A DNA stretch of 64,000 nucleotides, taken from the NCBI RefSeq assembly GCF_005080765.1, contig NZ_CP033012.1, forward strand, positions 438,976-502,975, given 5' to 3'. This stretch comes from Buchnera aphidicola (Anoecia oenotherae) (lineage in GTDB: Bacteria; Pseudomonadota; Gammaproteobacteria; Enterobacterales; Enterobacteriaceae). Positions 19,846 to 31,501 of the stretch are shown here, one piece after another. The notes beneath the pieces are model-generated. The model was given only the letters and a program-made list of their open reading frames with translations. It was not told the DNA's origin and made no database searches. Each line of letters starts with the position of its first letter. Position 1 is the stretch's first letter. Made by a program: the position numbers and the translations under genes.

Positions 19846-20484
19846 ATGAATATTATTTTTATTGGACCCCCAGGGGTAGGAAAAGGAACACAATCATTGT
19901 TAATATCAAAAAAAATGAAAATTCCAATAATATCTAGTAGTGAAATTTTAAAAGAAAAAATAAATGCATTGTCTTCAATGCAAGACGTATCAAAAAAAAT
20001 AAACAATGGAAAACTAATTGACGACAATATTATTGTAAAATTAATTTTTTCTCAGATAAAAAAAATTTTTTTTAAAACAGGATTTATTTTAGATGGATTT
20101 CCAAGAACTATTATTCAAGCAAAAAAATTAAAAAAGTTTAGAAAAATTGATATAGTCTTTAATTTATTCGCTAAAAAAGATCTATTAATTAACAGATTAA
20201 TGGGTAGAAGAGTTCATATTCCTTCAGGAAGAATATTTAATATTAACTCATTTTCTTTTGGAGAAAAACAATTAGATCCTTTAACTAAAGAACCGTTAAG
20301 TATTCGTAAAGATGATTCTGAAAAAATAGTTAAAAAAAGACTAAAAATATATAACTCTTTGACTAAACCATTAATAGAATTTTATCGAAAAGAAAGTAAA
20401 TACGGAATATGTAAATTATATGAAATAGATGCTAGTAAAACTATTGAACGTATTCAAATAGAGTTATTAAATCATTTACGTTAG
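19846..20484 (+). CDS. adk: Adenylate kinase
   Basis: Catalyses ATP + AMP to 2 ADP. The P-loop GPPGVGKGTQ sits at residues 7-16, the AMP-binding segment ends in FILDGFPRT and the LID region runs from GRRVHIPSGR to RKDDSEKIVKKRL. No zinc-binding cysteines are present in the LID, as in E. coli. Length is 212 aa (E. coli 214). ATG start with AATAAGG upstream. Upstream htpG and the same strand suggest co-transcription. Confidence 0.96.
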   Translation: MNIIFIGPPGVGKGTQSLLISKKMKIPIISSSEILKEKINALSSMQDVSKKINNGKLIDDNIIVKLIFSQIKKIFFKTGFILDGFPRTIIQAKKLKKFRKIDIVFNLFAKKDLLINRLMGRRVHIPSGRIFNINSFSFGEKQLDPLTKEPLSIRKDDSEKIVKKRLKIYNSLTKPLIEFYRKESKYGICKLYEIDASKTIERIQIELLNHLR

Positions 20485-20588
20485 AGTGATTAATCTAAAC
20501 TTAAAGTTTAAAAATAATCGTATAACACATTTGTACATTAAATATTATTTAAAAAAACGTTCAATTATTTGTTTAAAATTAAAAAAAT

Positions 20589-20662
20589 TGCACTCTACAA
20601 GATTCGAACTTGTGACCTACGGCTTAGAAGGCCGCTGCTCTATCCAACTGAGCTAAGAGTGC
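20589..20662 (-). tRNA. argU: tRNA-Arg (anticodon UCU)
   Basis: The minus strand folds into a full cloverleaf: acceptor GCACTCT/AGAGTGC, D-arm with AGCTCAGTTGGATAGAGC, anticodon loop CTTCTAA (UCU, reading AGA) and T-loop GTTCGAATC. It corresponds to E. coli argU. The 3' CCA is not encoded: the discriminator A is followed by ATT. AGA is the dominant Arg codon in this AT-rich genome, so the tRNA is heavily used. Confidence 0.97.
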
Positions 20663-20791
20663 AATCCAAAAAAAATATAATTTGTATATAAAACTAGTTA
20701 AAAATAACTATATATAAAATATATTACATATAAAAATCATGTTATGCAACATAAAATTATACAAATATTTTTGTATACAGAGATTACTATA

Positions 20792-21661
20792 ATGAAATTA
20801 ATAGAAAAAATTATGGATGGAGTAAAAGTATCTAATTTTTTTAAAGAAAAATTAAAAAAAAGATTATTATATTATAAAAATAAAGGAAATAGACCTCCAT
20901 ATTTGGCGGTGATATTAATAGGAAAAAATCCTGCTTCATTAATTTATGTACAACATAAAAAATTAGCTTGTAAAAATATAGGAATAAAATTTATTTTTTT
21001 TCATTTTTCAAAAAATGTATCTGAAATATCATTATTAAAACAAATTAATCATTTAAATAACGATAAAAAAATAGATGCAATCTTAATTCAACTTCCTCTT
21101 CCTAATCATATTAACACTGCAAACATATTTAATTCTATCTCTCCATACAAAGACGTAGACGGTTTTCATCCATACAATATAGGTTCTTTATGTCAAAAAA
21201 ATCCTACAATAATACCTTGCACTCCGAGAGGAATAATTACATTAATGAAATTTTATAATGTACCGACCTATGGATTAAATGCAGTAATAGTAGGAGCTTC
21301 TAATATTGTTGGAAGACCTATGAATTTAGCATTACTTCTGCATGGATGTACTACTACTGTAACCCATAGATTTACAAAAAACTTAAAGGAACATACACAA
21401 AAAGCAGAACTTTTAATAGTAGCAATTGGAAAAGCAGAATTTATTGATTCTTCATGGATTAAAGAAAAATCTATAATAATAGATGTAGGAATAAATAAAC
21501 AACATGATGGTGGAATTATAGGAGATGTAAAATTTAAGTCTGTAATAGATAAAGCTTCCCTCATTACTCCAGTACCTGGAGGAATAGGTCCTATGACAAT
21601 TTTATCTCTTTTACAAAATACTATAGACATTTATGAAAAAAATATTAAAAAAATATATTAA
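20792..21661 (+). CDS. folD: Bifunctional methylenetetrahydrofolate dehydrogenase/cyclohydrolase
   Basis: Interconverts 5,10-methylene-THF and 10-formyl-THF with NADP, supplying formyl groups for purines and for Fmt (also in this window). Visible motifs: the catalytic Y-V-x-x-K (YVQHKK), QLPLPNHI, DVDGFHPYN, PCTPRGI, the nucleotide loop GASNIVGRP and PVPGGIGPMT. I start at the ATG at 20792, giving 289 aa (E. coli 288). A longer frame opens at 20744, but its extra 16 residues have no counterpart. The TAA stop overlaps the cysS stop by 4 bp, tail to tail. Confidence 0.95.
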   Translation: MKLIEKIMDGVKVSNFFKEKLKKRLLYYKNKGNRPPYLAVILIGKNPASLIYVQHKKLACKNIGIKFIFFHFSKNVSEISLLKQINHLNNDKKIDAILIQLPLPNHINTANIFNSISPYKDVDGFHPYNIGSLCQKNPTIIPCTPRGIITLMKFYNVPTYGLNAVIVGASNIVGRPMNLALLLHGCTTTVTHRFTKNLKEHTQKAELLIVAIGKAEFIDSSWIKEKSIIIDVGINKQHDGGIIGDVKFKSVIDKASLITPVPGGIGPMTILSLLQNTIDIYEKNIKKIY

Positions 21662-23103
21662 ATACTGTCGTTATTAAATGTATTTATATATTTCCATGTA
21701 GTTTTTTTTTCAGAATCTTCTACTCTTATATTTAGTTTTAAGAGTTTTTCTTTAATAAAATCAGCTTTTTTCCATTTTTTTAATATTCTAAAATAATTTC
21801 TTTTCTTTATTAACGTTTTAATAAATCGTTTATATTTTTCATTCTTAATAACTGAATTGGTGCTAAAAAAATCACTTGTATTTTGAAACAAAATACCTAA
21901 TACATTTCCTAATTTTTTTAAAATGTAACTCAAATAATTAGAATAACAATAGCTTTTTTTCTTTTTATACATTTGTATTTTTTTTGATAATTCAAATAAT
22001 ATAGATAAAGCTTTTGGAGTATTAAAATCATCGTTCATAGCATGGAAAAATTTTTTTTTATACGATAAACCATAAATTTTTATTTGTTTAAATTTATCGT
22101 TTGTAAAACAAAAAATGTTTTGTTGCTGTAAAGCAACATATAATTTAGATAAAGAAAAAAAAGAAACTCTCAAAGAAGAATTTTTATCGTAATAAATTGG
22201 TTTTTTATAATGTGTAGATAAAAAAAATAAACGAATACTTTCTGGATTATTTTTTTTTAAAATGTCACGTAAATAAACACAATTTTTACCAGATTTTGAC
22301 ATTTTTTGTTGTTTTAAAAAAACCATTCCAGAATGCATCCAATATTTTGAATACATTGATGATTGATTATAACATGTCGATTGAGCGTTTTCATTTTCAT
22401 GATGAGGAAATAACAAATCAATTCCTCCTCCATGTATATCTATTGTATTTCCAAAATAAAAATCATTTATAGCTGAACATTCTATATGCCATCCAGGCCT
22501 TCCTTTTCCCCAAGGAGAAATCCAATAAGGTTCGTTTTGTTTTGATTTTTTCCATAAAACAAAATCTTCAACATGTTTTTTACTGTTTTTATTTATACTA
22601 ATTTTTGTTTTTTTTAATTTTTTTAATACTTGATTTGATAATTTTCCATAATTACTATCCTTGTTAACAGAAAAAAAAATGTCTCCATTTTTAGAATGAT
22701 AAGCATAATTAGTAGCTAATAAAGATTGAATCATTTTAAATATAGATTCCATATGATCAGTAACTAATGGTTCTTGAGTAGGAATTAACATATTTAACAA
22801 AGAAAAATCCTTACGCATTTCTTTTATGAAATTGTTTGTAATAATATCTACAGGTAAATTATATTCTTTTGATTTTTGTATAATTTTATCATCAATATTC
22901 GTTATATTACGAATGTAATTAACTTGATATCCACTTTTTCTTAAGAATCTTACTACAATATCAAAAAATATAAAAGTTCTTCCATGTCCCAAATGACAGA
23001 AATCATAAGGTGTAATCCCACAAACATACATGTTCACTATATTTGATTTTATAGGTGTAAATTTTTCTTTTTTATTGTTTAAAGTATTAAAAATTCTTAA
23101 CAT
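21658..23103 (-). CDS. cysS: Cysteinyl-tRNA synthetase
   Basis: Class I aminoacyl-tRNA synthetase that charges tRNA-Cys. The HIGH-type motif is CHLGHGR with zinc-ligand Cys in VCGITPYD; other zinc ligands are in GWHIECSAI and FPHHENE. The KMSKS loop is present as KMSKSGKN. Length is 481 aa (E. coli 461), with a lysine-rich C-terminal tRNA-binding domain. ATG start at 23103. It converges on folD with overlapping stop codons and diverges from ybeD. Confidence 0.96.
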   Translation of the reverse strand: MLRIFNTLNNKKEKFTPIKSNIVNMYVCGITPYDFCHLGHGRTFIFFDIVVRFLRKSGYQVNYIRNITNIDDKIIQKSKEYNLPVDIITNNFIKEMRKDFSLLNMLIPTQEPLVTDHMESIFKMIQSLLATNYAYHSKNGDIFFSVNKDSNYGKLSNQVLKKLKKTKISINKNSKKHVEDFVLWKKSKQNEPYWISPWGKGRPGWHIECSAINDFYFGNTIDIHGGGIDLLFPHHENENAQSTCYNQSSMYSKYWMHSGMVFLKQQKMSKSGKNCVYLRDILKKNNPESIRLFFLSTHYKKPIYYDKNSSLRVSFFSLSKLYVALQQQNIFCFTNDKFKQIKIYGLSYKKKFFHAMNDDFNTPKALSILFELSKKIQMYKKKKSYCYSNYLSYILKKLGNVLGILFQNTSDFFSTNSVIKNEKYKRFIKTLIKKRNYFRILKKWKKADFIKEKLLKLNIRVEDSEKKTTWKYINTFNNDSI

Positions 23104-23257
23104 GCTTCTTTATCTCATAATAAGAGTTTATTTATTTAAAAATAAAATGGTATAATTTTATATATATATAATTTCCTATTTATATAAATAAAAATTCTTA
23201 AACATAAATTTTTATTTTTTGATAAAAATCATATTTTATATTTAAATTAGGATAAAT

Positions 23258-23521
23258 ATGAAGACAAAACTAGAAGAATCTTTAAAATTTCCTTGCTTTT
23301 TTACTTATAAAGTTATTGGAATTGCTAAACCAGAATTGATTGATAACGTTATTAAAGTGATTCAATTAAGAATTCCTGGAGATTATATCCCAATAATAAA
23401 ATCAAGTAGTAAAGGAAATTACTTATCTATTTCTATTACTATATATGCTAATAATTTTACTCAAATAGAAAATTTATATAATGATATAAATAAAATAAAT
23501 ATAGTAAGAATGGTTTTATAA
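23258..23521 (+). CDS. ybeD: YbeD/DUF493 family protein
   Basis: Small regulatory-fold protein of 87 aa, identical in length to E. coli YbeD, with no firmly known function. Conserved pieces are FPCFFTYKVIGIAKPEL, PGDYIPIIKSSSKGNY and the C-terminal KINIVRMVL. It has an ACT-like beta-alpha-beta pattern. ATG start with TTAGGAT upstream. In E. coli it lies beside lipB-lipA and not far from cspE; lipA and lipB are absent here, but the cold-shock gene is still close. Confidence 0.94.
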   Translation: MKTKLEESLKFPCFFTYKVIGIAKPELIDNVIKVIQLRIPGDYIPIIKSSSKGNYLSISITIYANNFTQIENLYNDINKINIVRMVL

Positions 23522-23537
23522 AATTTATTCAAAAAAG

Positions 23538-23568
23538 TTTAAAACGGTACTTAGTGTACCGTTTTAAA
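23538..23568. terminator. Bidirectional hairpin between ybeD and cspE
   Basis: A perfect 13-bp inverted repeat (TTTAAAACGGTAC and its complement) with loop TTAGT lies 16 bp after the ybeD stop and 44 bp after the convergent csp stop. The A/T ends of the stem give a U-rich flank in both directions. A stem this strong with a GC core is exceptional in this window, so a shared terminator is likely. Confidence 0.75.
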
Positions 23569-23612
23569 TGATTTAAAAGAATCTAATTTATACTTTTATT
23601 ACTTTAAAAAAA

Positions 23613-23822
23613 TTAAATACTTGTGACATTAGCAGCAGAAGGACCTTTCGCTCCTTCAGTAATTTCAAATTCTACACTTTGACCTTCCGCTAAAGTTTTG
23701 AATCCATTACTTTGTATAGCAGAAAAATGAACAAAAACATCCTTACTTCCATCTTCAGGAGTAATAAAACCAAAACCTTTAGACTCATTAAACCATTTAA
23801 CAGTACCTTTAATCTTAGACAT
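23613..23822 (-). CDS. cspE: Cold-shock protein CspE/CspC type
   Basis: Single cold-shock domain, 69 aa, binding single-stranded RNA and DNA as an RNA chaperone and antiterminator. RNP1 is KGFGFI and RNP2 VFVHFSAI. The sequence is nearly identical to E. coli CspE (KGTVKWFNESKGFGFITPEDG, GAKGPSAANV) and closer to it than to CspC, and its position near ybeD also fits cspE. It shows far less drift than any neighbouring gene. ATG start with AAAGG eight to nine bases upstream. Confidence 0.95.
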   Translation of the reverse strand: MSKIKGTVKWFNESKGFGFITPEDGSKDVFVHFSAIQSNGFKTLAEGQSVEFEITEGAKGPSAANVTSI

Positions 23823-23875
23823 CTATATTACCTTTACATAAAATTACACTATTTTTTCTAAAAAATTTATTTTAT

Positions 23876-23899
23876 TTATAAGTTATAAAAGACTTATAA
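23876..23899 (-). terminator. Possible terminator downstream of 5S rRNA
   Basis: On the minus strand, about 70 bp after 5S, TTATAAGT pairs with ACTTATAA across an 8-base loop, and ATTTTTT follows at about 10 bases. All pairs are weak except two. It could end the 23S-5S transcript before csp, but AT palindromes are common here. Confidence 0.3.
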
Positions 23900-23971
23900 A
23901 AATTAATTAACTATAAAATAAAATTTTATTTAAATTACTGTGAAAATATAAAACTATTTTAGTAAAATAAC

Positions 23972-24090
23972 TACCTGGAAATTTCCTACTCTCACACGGG
24001 GAGACCCCGTACTACCATTGGCGTTAAAGTGTTTCACTTCTGAGTTCGGTATGGTTTCAGGTGGTACCACATTACTATAATAACCAGGTA
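23972..24090 (-). rRNA. rrf: 5S ribosomal RNA
   Basis: The minus strand carries the conserved 5S core (CCATACCGAACTCAGAAGTG, then GGTAGTACGGGGTCTCCCCG). The ends pair as TACCTGG/CCAGGTA. Outside them TTTTAGTAAAATAA and its exact complement flank the gene, a 14-bp processing stem contiguous with the acceptor-like helix. About 119 nt. It follows 23S by about 90 bp. Confidence 0.97.
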
Positions 24091-24180
24091 ATTATTTTAC
24101 TAAAATTAAATTTTATTCATTAAAAACAAGCATTCAATAAAAATTTATTACTATTCATTTTAAAACACCTCTGGTGTTGT

Positions 24181-27107
<2,927 letters not shown>

Positions 27108-27274
27108 TTACAACCCACAGGTGTTTATAAAATAAACTTACATTTATATTATATTGTATGCTTGTTTTCAATTGTTAAAGAACAAAATAATAAATTTTAA
27201 ATCATAATAAGATTAACACAAATATAAAAAATAGTATACAAATAATTTAATTTCTTTACTAAATTTTTGTAGTT

Positions 27275-27347
27275 TGTCCCCTAGGGGAATTGAACCCCTG
27301 TTGCCGCCGTGAAAGGGCGATGTCCTAGACCGCTAGACGAAGGGGAC
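27275..27347 (-). tRNA. tRNA-Glu (anticodon UUC)
   Basis: Minus-strand cloverleaf with acceptor GTCCCC/GGGGAC, anticodon loop CTTTCAC (UUC) and T-loop GTTCAATTC. It precedes 23S by about 170 bp, the E. coli rrn spacer tRNA left with the large-subunit genes. CCA is not encoded, and the discriminator is A where E. coli has G. Confidence 0.97.
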
Positions 27348-27688
27348 TAGAAAAGTTTTTTTTAATATATAAAATATATATTTTATCAAAATAAAATAAA
27401 TTATTATTATTTAATAAAACTACTTACTTTATATATAAAATTTATTTAATTAAATAAAAAATTAAATTACTTATCTAAATTAATATTTAGAATTCATACC
27501 TAAAACAAGATTACCACGTTGTTGCAATAAAGTAAAATACTATTATTTGTATATAAAAAAATAGTGAAAAGAAATAAAAATATTAACTTATCTGCATAGG
27601 AAAAATGTAAAATACTATTTTATAATTTTTTAGTTTTAATATATTTATATTAAACAAATAAAAAATTACATGCACTATTTTTCTATTT
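27348..27688. other. Spacer aroE to tRNA-Glu, no gene seen
   Basis: 341 bp, AT-rich, without a credible frame. It holds the GC-richer island at 27505-27528 and the candidate promoter next to it. Nothing else is recognisable. Confidence 0.6.
27480..27508 (-). promoter_or_regulatory. Candidate promoter of tRNA-Glu-23S-5S
   Basis: On the minus strand TTGTTT at 27508-27503 is followed after 17 bases by TATTAA at 27485-27480, about 133 bp before tRNA-Glu. It abuts a GC-richer island (27505-27528) that stands out in the spacer. Matches to consensus are partial; read-through from aroE is the alternative. Confidence 0.3.
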
Positions 27689-28545
27689 TTAAAAAATAGA
27701 GTTAATTCCATTATTTATATTTGGAAATTTATTGTACCATAAAAAAAAAGCAAATGCAGCTTGACTAACTAACATCCCTTTTCCATCAGACAAATGAATA
27801 GCTCCATGTTTTTTACAAAATTTTAAAAAAATAGTATTTTTTTTACTATAAAATAAATCGTAACAGTATGTATTACTACCAATAAAACATGTTGGAAAAT
27901 CTGGAACCTGATTTTTCATACTACAAGAAGTTGCATTAATAATCAAGTCAAAAGGTTTTTGATAAAATTTCTGATTAGATAAATTTAAACAAAATATATT
28001 CCCTAAATACTTAAATCTTTTTTCTATTACTTCAGCTTTTTCTACTGTTCTATTTAATATAAATATGTTTTTACCTGTTTCTAATAATACACTAATTATT
28101 CCTGATACAGCTCCACCTGCTCCAAGTATAAGTACATTACTTATTCTATCATCTATAAATTTTTTTTTTTTAAATCATAAATCAATCCTACTCCGTCAGT
28201 ATTATCACCTAATAAAATCTCATTATTTAATTTTTTTATTACATTTATACTATTACTAACTTTAGCTCTATCTGTTAAAGAATGACAAACAGATATAGCT
28301 GTTTCTTTAAACGGTACAGTAATATTTGCTCCTTTACTACTTTTTAAACTAAAAAAGCACTTTATTTCTTCAGTTAAATTATTTTTACATACACTGAGTA
28401 ATTTGTACTGTAATTGAACACCTTGTTCTTTAGAAAAGATTTTATATATTTCAGGAGACTTAGAATGACTAACTGGATTCCCAAATAAAGCAAAATTATC
28501 TATTTCATCGTTTTTAGAATTTTTTTTACTCACTATATCATTCAT
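27689..28545 (-). CDS. aroE: Shikimate dehydrogenase, interrupted at a poly(A) tract
   Basis: Reduces 3-dehydroshikimate to shikimate with NADPH. The N-terminal half (ALFGNPVSHSKSPEIYKIF, NITVPFKE, DNTDGVGLIYDLKKK) stops at 28153, just after an A12 run (plus-strand T 28160-28171). Downstream, in the next frame, the rest is intact: VLILGAGGAVSGI (NADP loop), NLSNQ, LIINATSCSM and a normal C-terminus at 27689. One extra A joins both halves into about 285 aa (E. coli 272). The start ATG at 28545 overlaps the tsaC stop by 8 bp. Either polymerase slippage rescues the product, the gene is newly dead, or the tract was misread in sequencing. All catalytic motifs are kept, which argues against old decay. 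Confidence 0.88.
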
Positions 28546-29092
28546 ATCTAATGTACTCTTGTGTATTTGCATTAATAATATTAGATGGATTTTTATTTTT
28601 ACCAAGACTTCCTCTAACTATGTTTATAGTATTTCCAAATTGTTCTTTTAATTCTAATAAAGTTTTACATGGAGATTTTCCTGAAATATTAGCACTAGTA
28701 GAAATTATAGGTTTTCCAAACCTAATACATATACTTTTTATTACACTATGTTTACTTATTCTAATAGCTATTAAATTTGAGCTTCCAGTAATCCAATATG
28801 GTACAGAATTCTTTGAAGGTAATAATACAGTATTCATGTTTTTCCAATAACTAAAAAGTTGTTGTTTACATATTTTTAATCTAGAATACTCTATATAATG
28901 CTCTACTTGATTGTAATTATGAGATACTAATATAAATCCTTTATTTATGTTTCTATTTTTAATGAATAATACCTTATGAACTGCATTTTCATTTTCTGGA
29001 TCACATCCAAGTCCAAAAACTGATTCTGTTGGATAAAAAATCATATGTTCGTTTTTTAATAATTGAATACTTTTTCTTATAGAAATAAGCAT
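28538..29092 (-). CDS. tsaC: Threonylcarbamoyl-AMP synthase TsaC
   Basis: YrdC-family enzyme that makes threonylcarbamoyl-adenylate from Thr, bicarbonate and ATP for the t6A modification at position 37 of ANN-reading tRNAs. Motifs: IFYPTESVFGLGCDP, KNRNINKGFILV, AIRISKH and GKPIISTSANISG. 184 aa (E. coli 190). I start at the ATG at 29092, with AAGAG eight bases upstream; a GTG three codons earlier also opens the frame. It is followed directly by aroE with an 8-bp overlap, the E. coli tsaC-aroE order. topA-like zinc, smg and smf genes that flank it in E. coli are gone. Confidence 0.93.
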   Translation of the reverse strand: MLISIRKSIQLLKNEHMIFYPTESVFGLGCDPENENAVHKVLFIKNRNINKGFILVSHNYNQVEHYIEYSRLKICKQQLFSYWKNMNTVLLPSKNSVPYWITGSSNLIAIRISKHSVIKSICIRFGKPIISTSANISGKSPCKTLLELKEQFGNTINIVRGSLGKNKNPSNIINANTQEYIRYE

Positions 29093-29841
29093 TATTTGCA
29101 CTCTTGTGTAATATTATATAATTTAAAAAATATAAATCCAAAAATACAACTCACATAAATATTTTGTCTTTACAATGCTTTAGTATTAATTGATTGAATA
29201 ATATTCATACTTTTAGTTATTTAACTATATATAAATCAATACGTTTTATTAACGTATATATTAAATGCTTTATAAAGTATATAAATATAATATATATATA
29301 TATTCTTAGTTATTAGATATAAATGTTTCTCTATATATATATTTTAAATCTAATAAATTAACGCTACATTTTAGACTTTTTCATTTACTAAATTTAGTAA
29401 AAATAATTTATATCATGTAATTAATTAAATTAATTTAAACTATAACTATAGTAACAAGTAGTTATATATGTTATTTATTTTTTTTTATCTTTAAATAATT
29501 TTTCTTTTATTAGTACAGTATTAATATAACGGTATTTATTCTAAAAAATTGACTTATTATTGGTTAATAAAATATTACTTTGATAATTTTATAAAAAAAC
29601 AAACTTTTTATATACATAATTATATAAAATAAATGGTTTTTAATTACTAGTTAAATATCAAAAATGCACACTTTTTTGACTATTATTTCATTAAATTTAT
29701 TAAAATTAATTTTTAAATTAAAATAATACTTTTATTTTTTTTGTACTTTAAATGAAATTCAAACATTTTTACTTTCATCTTTTAATTTTTTTAAAAAGAT
29801 TTATAATAAAAAATACTGATTGATTATTTTATAATAAAACT
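29093..29841. other. Divergent region tsaC/def, no gene seen
   Basis: About 750 bp of very AT-rich sequence between divergent genes. In E. coli smg and smf stand here. I looked for remnants on both strands and can identify none. It must hold promoters for both directions, but I cannot single them out from the AT background. Confidence 0.6.
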
Positions 29842-30297
29842 ATGAGTATATTAAATATATTACAACATCCAGACATTCGTTTAAGAAGCATAGCTAAACC
29901 TGTAAAAACAGTAAATAAAAAAATTAAAACTATTATAGATAACATGTTTGAAACTATGTATAAAAATAATGGGATAGGATTAGCAGCTACACAAGTCGAT
30001 ATAAATTTACAAATAGCTATTGTTGTAGATTCTGAAAAAAAAAATAATCCTATAATACTAATTAATCCAACCATATTACATTATTCTGGAAATATTGAAG
30101 TAGAAGAAGGTTGTTTATCTATTAAAAATAAACGTGCAATAATATCACGATATTCTTATATAGAAATTAGCGCAACAAATTGGTCTAATAAATTATTTTT
30201 TATAAAAGCACACGAACTTTTAGCCGTATGTATACAGCATGAAATAGATCATTTGTCAGGAAAATTATTTATCGATTACTTACAACAAAAAAAATAA
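29842..30297 (+). CDS. def: Peptide deformylase, C-terminally short
   Basis: Metalloenzyme that removes the formyl group from nascent N-termini. All three motifs are intact: GIGLAATQ, EEGCLS (metal Cys) and IQHEIDH (two metal His and catalytic Glu). The protein ends at DYLQQKK, 151 aa against 169 in E. coli, so the C-terminal helix is missing; in E. coli Def that tail is not required for catalysis. ATG start matching MSILNILQHPD to E. coli MSVLQVLHIPD. fmt follows after 27 bp, forming the usual def-fmt operon. Confidence 0.95.
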   Translation: MSILNILQHPDIRLRSIAKPVKTVNKKIKTIIDNMFETMYKNNGIGLAATQVDINLQIAIVVDSEKKNNPIILINPTILHYSGNIEVEEGCLSIKNKRAIISRYSYIEISATNWSNKLFFIKAHELLAVCIQHEIDHLSGKLFIDYLQQKK

Positions 30298-30324
30298 CTA
30301 CAAAAAGTTCATATATATACTACT

Positions 30325-31305
30325 ATGAAAACACAAATTTTAAACAGAAATAATCCTAAGAAATTAAAAATTGTTTTTTCTGGAACTCCTATGTTTGCTG
30401 CTAAATATTTACAATCACTAATCAATTATAAATATGATATTTTAGCTGTTATTACTAAAAAAAATAACAAAAGTAAAAGAGGAAAAAAAACAATTGATAG
30501 CCCCGTAAAAAAAATAGCAAAAATCTTTTCTATTCAAGTATTTGAAATTAATTGCTTATCAAAAGATAAAAAAATCATAAAAAATCTTAAAAAATTAAAT
30601 GCAGATATTATGATTGTCGTAGCTTACGGTTCAATTGTTCCATATTCTATATTACATTTATTTCCTTTTGGATGCATTAATTTACATCCTTCGCTTTTAC
30701 CACGTTGGAGAGGAGCATCTCCTATACCTCATTCAATTTTATCTGGAGATAAAATAACTGGAATCACTATTATACAAATGAATGAATCTATAGATTCAGG
30801 AAGAATAATGTTTGCTTCTAAATGTTTAATTAAAAATAAAGAAACTAGTTCTAGTTTAGAAAAAAAATTATTTAAAATTGGAATTTATGGAATCGTTTAT
30901 GTACTAAAAAAAATAGAACATAAAGAACCAATAAAATTAATATATCAAAAAGAAACTCTTTCTACATACTCTAAAAAAATAAAAAAAGAAAACGCAAGAA
31001 TAAATTGGAATAAAGAAGCTTGTTATATAGAACGATTAATTAGAGCATTTATTCCATGGCCAATCGCATTTTTTATTTTTAATAATATTAAAATAAAAGT
31101 ACTTCAATCATCTATTGTATACAATAATGAAATTTATAAAATAGGAGAAATTATTAAAATTAATAAAGAAGGAATCCAAGTTAATACAAAAAATGGTTTA
31201 ATTTTATTAAAAAAAATACAGTTTCCAGGAAAAAAAATTATTTCTATTCAAGATTTTATTAATTCAAACAAAAAATTGTTGAAACCAGGAATTGTTTTAA
31301 ATTAA
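30325..31305 (+). CDS. fmt: Methionyl-tRNA formyltransferase
   Basis: Transfers a formyl group from 10-formyl-THF to initiator Met-tRNA, the reverse partner of Def. N-terminal formyltransferase fold with FSGTPMFAAKYL, INLHPSLLPRWRGASPI and the catalytic region ITIIQMNESIDSG; C-terminal OB-like domain after ARINWNKEA. 326 aa (E. coli 315), about ten residues longer at the N-terminus. The ATG at 30325 is the only convenient start; ribosome site weak. Its cofactor is made by FolD, also in the window. Confidence 0.95.
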   Translation: MKTQILNRNNPKKLKIVFSGTPMFAAKYLQSLINYKYDILAVITKKNNKSKRGKKTIDSPVKKIAKIFSIQVFEINCLSKDKKIIKNLKKLNADIMIVVAYGSIVPYSILHLFPFGCINLHPSLLPRWRGASPIPHSILSGDKITGITIIQMNESIDSGRIMFASKCLIKNKETSSSLEKKLFKIGIYGIVYVLKKIEHKEPIKLIYQKETLSTYSKKIKKENARINWNKEACYIERLIRAFIPWPIAFFIFNNIKIKVLQSSIVYNNEIYKIGEIIKINKEGIQVNTKNGLILLKKIQFPGKKIISIQDFINSNKKLLKPGIVLN

Positions 31306-31501
31306 TATTTTACTTATTTAAAATTAAAAAAAGTTATATATAAATCTTATATTATTTTTACGAATATATAAAATCCTAAACTAATTATCTTTTATTTAAG
31401 AACATAACAAAATTTAAAACGCTATGTTCTTAATAATTATATATAAATGTATATGTATAGTTAATAACTATCAATAACATCTTCAAAAAACTTAATTACA
31501 C

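Noticed and set aside
20744..20791. Upstream extension of folD
   Set aside because: Sixteen extra residues without homology; the ATG at 20792 matches the E. coli start and length.
21268..21630. 120-codon minus frame inside folD
   Set aside because: The plus frame is folD with all family motifs; this is its antisense shadow.
29829..30074. Minus-strand hydrophobic frame over def
   Set aside because: It overlaps def, which is clearly real; apparent membrane segments come from antisense reading of lysine- and asparagine-rich codons.
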